A stretch of 64,000 nt of DNA from UBA5603 sp964501315 (lineage in GTDB: Bacteria; Bacillota_I; Bacilli_A; Izemoplasmatales; Hujiaoplasmataceae). Below, one piece after another: positions 61,736-64,000 of the stretch. A program made the translations under genes and the position numbers. Under the pieces are notes generated by a model. The model did not search any database. It saw only the letters and a list, made by a program, of their open reading frames with translations, and was not told the origin of the DNA. How positions within the stretch are numbered: the first letter of the stretch is position 1; every line of letters starts with the position of its first letter. Location of the stretch: positions 1 through 64,000 of the forward strand of contig CAZCSO010000008.1 of assembly GCA_964501315.1 (NCBI GenBank), read 5' to 3'.

Positions 61736-63430
61736 ATGAGTCAAATAAAATTTTACGCCCTCGGAGGCCTTGGCGAAAACGGCAAAAACCTTTACTGTGT
61801 TGAAGTCGAAAATCGGATTGCCATCCTCGATGCAGGGCTCAAACATCCCTCTGGGGATTTGCTTGGGATCGATGCCATCGTTCCTGATATGAGTTATTTG
61901 GAGGCTCGCGCCAATGATATTGAGGGAGTCTTTATTTCCCATGCCCACGATAAGGCCATTGGAGCGCTACCAATGTTGCTATCGACGGTTTCCGTCAAAG
62001 TATACGCAACGAAATTCGCACTGGCTGTCATCAAGGATTTACTCAAAGAAAACAAGATGAATCCCGATGACTATTCGTTGATTGAAGTGGACCGAGACCG
62101 TCCTATTACGTTACGTCAATTCCAGGTTGTTTTCTTTTCGACAACCCATTCCATTCCGGAAGCGTCCGGAATTGCCATCTTGACCCGTGAAGGGGCCATT
62201 GTCTACACCACCGATTTCACATTTGATCAAAATGGGGGTTCGCTTTACGCCACCGATTTTTCCAAATTGGCCCGTTTCCAAGAGTATGGAGTTTTAGCAC
62301 TCTTGACCGAATCATCCGGAGCGATGACCATCGGTCATTCGACCTCGGATTACCAGCTCATCCAACTGATTCGTCAAACCTTTACCAAAGCACAAGGCCG
62401 AATTATTGTAGCGCTCTACTCCACTGAACTTTCCCACATTCAACGAGTGATCGATGAAGCCATCAAGAATAAGAAGAAGATCTCGATCATTGGGCGTAAA
62501 GCTCAACGGATGGTTGACATCGCTGAAACCATGGGTTACATTCAAATACCCAAAGATAGCCTCGTCAATCTAAAATACATTGACGAGACCAATACCAATG
62601 ATTTTCCTGATGTCGTCTATTTGGTGACGGGAGAACGTCACGAACCGTTCTTTATGTTGCAACGAATGGCAAAAAACTACGATCGTCTCATAAACTTGAC
62701 AAAAAATGACACGGTTTTAATGATGTGTCCCCCAATTATCGGAACCGAAAAGATTGCCGCAAAAACCTACGATGCCTTGGCGAGAATTGACTTAAATTTG
62801 GTTAAAGTAGATAAGAAAATTATGCCGCCCTCTCATGCGTCGATGGAAGATTTGAAACTACTGTATTCGCTCTTAAAACCTAAATACATTATCCCCATTA
62901 ACGGTGAGTATCGTTATTTATTAGCTCAATACCGTTTGGCCATGGAATACGGTTACGATGCCGAACATGCCGTATTGATTGATAATGGAGAAGTCGTCAC
63001 TTTCCAAGAGGGCGTTTTGCAACTAAAACACGATACCGTCATGAATGGTTCAATCATGGTCGATGGAACATTTGATTCAGACATTACCGATACCATTATT
63101 AAAGAACGTGAAATGCTTTCTCAAGACGGCTTCTTGCTAATCATCGCCAACATTGATGCGCGTGAACGGATTATGTTTAATGAACCGGAGATTGTCTCGC
63201 GTGGTTTCATGTACATGAAAGACAACGAAGAAGTCATCTCGAAGATTGAAGAAATTTATCGATCGGTCACCGAACGTCAATTCGCTGCCAGGTATATTGA
63301 CTGGCGGACGTACAAAGAATCCATTCGCGAAGAAGTATCACGGTATCTCTTTAGAGAAACAAAACGAAAACCGGTCGTTATTCCCGTCATTATCGATACT
63401 CAAAGTGATAAAATTTGCAAAGTAATCTAG
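61736..63430 (+). CDS. rnj: RNase J-family protein with J2-like reduced metal site
   Basis: 564 residues, full-length: metallo-beta-lactamase domain, beta-CASP insertion and C-terminal domain. RNase J has 5' exonuclease and endonuclease activity. The HxHxDH metal motif reads H69-A-H71-D-K73-A74, so the second-metal Asp and His are replaced. H138 (THSIPE), D160 (TTDF) and H367 (PSHAS) remain, and the GSQGEP RNA-binding loop is GERHEP. The Lys/Ala pattern resembles the weakly active J2 paralogues, which act with J1. A J1 is expected elsewhere. AAAGGA precedes ATG 61736. Confidence 0.88.
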   Translation: MSQIKFYALGGLGENGKNLYCVEVENRIAILDAGLKHPSGDLLGIDAIVPDMSYLEARANDIEGVFISHAHDKAIGALPMLLSTVSVKVYATKFALAVIKDLLKENKMNPDDYSLIEVDRDRPITLRQFQVVFFSTTHSIPEASGIAILTREGAIVYTTDFTFDQNGGSLYATDFSKLARFQEYGVLALLTESSGAMTIGHSTSDYQLIQLIRQTFTKAQGRIIVALYSTELSHIQRVIDEAIKNKKKISIIGRKAQRMVDIAETMGYIQIPKDSLVNLKYIDETNTNDFPDVVYLVTGERHEPFFMLQRMAKNYDRLINLTKNDTVLMMCPPIIGTEKIAAKTYDALARIDLNLVKVDKKIMPPSHASMEDLKLLYSLLKPKYIIPINGEYRYLLAQYRLAMEYGYDAEHAVLIDNGEVVTFQEGVLQLKHDTVMNGSIMVDGTFDSDITDTIIKEREMLSQDGFLLIIANIDARERIMFNEPEIVSRGFMYMKDNEEVISKIEEIYRSVTERQFAARYIDWRTYKESIREEVSRYLFRETKRKPVVIPVIIDTQSDKICKVI

Positions 63431-63449
63431 TTTTTTACGTAATATCGTT

Positions 63450-63500
63450 GAGTCTTTTCCTTCAATTCGATGAATTAAATAGAGAAAAGACTCTTTTTAT
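63450..63500 (+). terminator. terminator of the RNase J gene
   Basis: Stem GAGTCTTTTC/GAAAAGACTC (63450-63459/63484-63493) with an inner AATTC/GAATT hairpin and a long T run. Confidence 0.8.
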
Positions 63501-63600
63501 TTTTTTATTATCGGAGATTATATTGTTTTTTATAGTGAATAATGATAAAACAATAGTGACAAATTTAATATATAAGAACTCTTGATGAAAGGATAAGACT

Positions 63601-64000
63601 GTGAAAAAGACTTTAATCTGTTTTCTTTTTATACTTATGATAGTAACTTTTATTTCGTGTCATTCATTGACTACCAATGAAACGACGACACAAACGGAGT
63701 CATCATCTACAAGCCAGACTTCATTAACCAATTCTGTACCGAGTAGTCAGTCGACCGTGACAGATCATCTCATCGAGGGGTTATCGCAAGCTGAGATTGA
63801 TTTAATTAAGGATGAGACTGTGACCCTGAATCTGTCTTTTTATTTGGGTTCCAACCAGACGGATGATTTGATAGAAATGGCCGCAGATTTTGAAGAACGT
63901 TATCCCAACGTTACCATCATTCTCGACCGAAAACAATCGGATGATAGTGTCGTTTCTGAATTTAAAACCAATGCTTTTTTATCTTCAAAATCGGACCTTA
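63601..64000 (+). CDS. solute-binding lipoprotein, 5' part (cut by window end)
   Basis: The reading frame is open from GTG 63601 to the window end (133 codons). The signal peptide ends in TFISC (Cys about 20), followed by a Ser/Thr-rich linker (about 25-55) and a segment VTLNLSFYLGSNQTDDLIEMA and FEERYPNVTIIL. The latter is typical of the N-terminal lobe of family 1 extracellular (sugar) solute-binding proteins. AAAGGAT lies upstream of the start. The substrate and rest of the operon lie outside the window. Confidence 0.72.
   Translation, partial: MKKTLICFLFILMIVTFISCHSLTTNETTTQTESSSTSQTSLTNSVPSSQSTVTDHLIEGLSQAEIDLIKDETVTLNLSFYLGSNQTDDLIEMAADFEERYPNVTIILDRKQSDDSVVSEFKTNAFLSSKSDL

Noticed and set aside
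1..64000. UGA-Trp (mycoplasma) genetic code
   Set aside because: TGA serves as a normal stop (for example yhbY, GH36, TetR-ABC), and Trp positions use TGG.

Overview
The window is 64 kb of a moderately A+T-rich bacterial chromosome with standard genetic code: TGA ends many genes, so this is not a UGA-Trp mycoplasma. Gene content points to the Bacillota/Mollicutes border (Acholeplasma-, Haloplasma- or Izemoplasma-like lineages). Supporting signs are two T-boxes, a TPP riboswitch, a CIRCE-like operator, the ylmE-sepF-ylmG-ileS order, RecU, RNase J, paired M16 peptidases, strong AGGAGG ribosome sites, many TTG starts and lipoproteins with Ser/Thr-rich linkers. The taxonomic placement is inference. 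No rRNA, tRNA, IS element, prophage or CRISPR was seen.

Layout. 0.1-5.4 kb: two MgtE Mg2+ channels, YhbY, SurE, a small membrane protein, then the tail of a division cluster (YlmE/YggS, SepF, YlmG/YggT). 5.4-8.5 kb: isoleucine T-box and ileS. 8.5-11.2 kb: membrane protein, deoC, membrane protein, deoD. 11.2-16.3 kb: M16 peptidase pair, RlmI-like methyltransferase, EngB, SAM methyltransferase. 16.2-20.9 kb: valine T-box, Nudix, valS, folC. 20.9-27.5 kb: radC, lipase, glpK, lemA, short SSB, thyA-dfrA-plsC. 27.5-34.8 kb is visibly A+T-richer: a stand-alone B12-binding protein with a MacB/LolCDE-type ABC pair, HAD phosphatase, PAP2 protein, YcxB-like protein, then a TetR regulator fused to a degenerate ABC ATPase domain with its permease. 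34.8-39.5 kb: GH36 alpha-galactosidase and GH2 beta-galactosidase-like enzyme.

39.6-54.3 kb is a cell-surface block: a trypsin-fold protease lipoprotein, a 2790-residue protein and an 1165-residue paralogue (both a CvpA-like four-helix membrane anchor followed by many approximately 90-residue acidic repeats predicted to lie outside the cell), and a 5'-nucleotidase-type lipoprotein. 54.3-64 kb: phosphoglycerate-mutase-family phosphatase, pdp, ThuA-like protein, SDR, TPP riboswitch-thiT, CIRCE-htpG, an unknown protein, recU, an RNase J with a J2-like reduced active site, and the start of a solute-binding lipoprotein cut by the window end.

How genes fit together: DeoC, DeoD, Pdp, SurE and the surface nucleotidase form a nucleoside salvage/catabolism theme; ThyA-DHFR-FolC is folate/dTMP supply. 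The most novel candidates are the giant CvpA-anchored repeat proteins and the TetR-ABC fusion under a consensus promoter with a near-perfect 32-bp palindrome.
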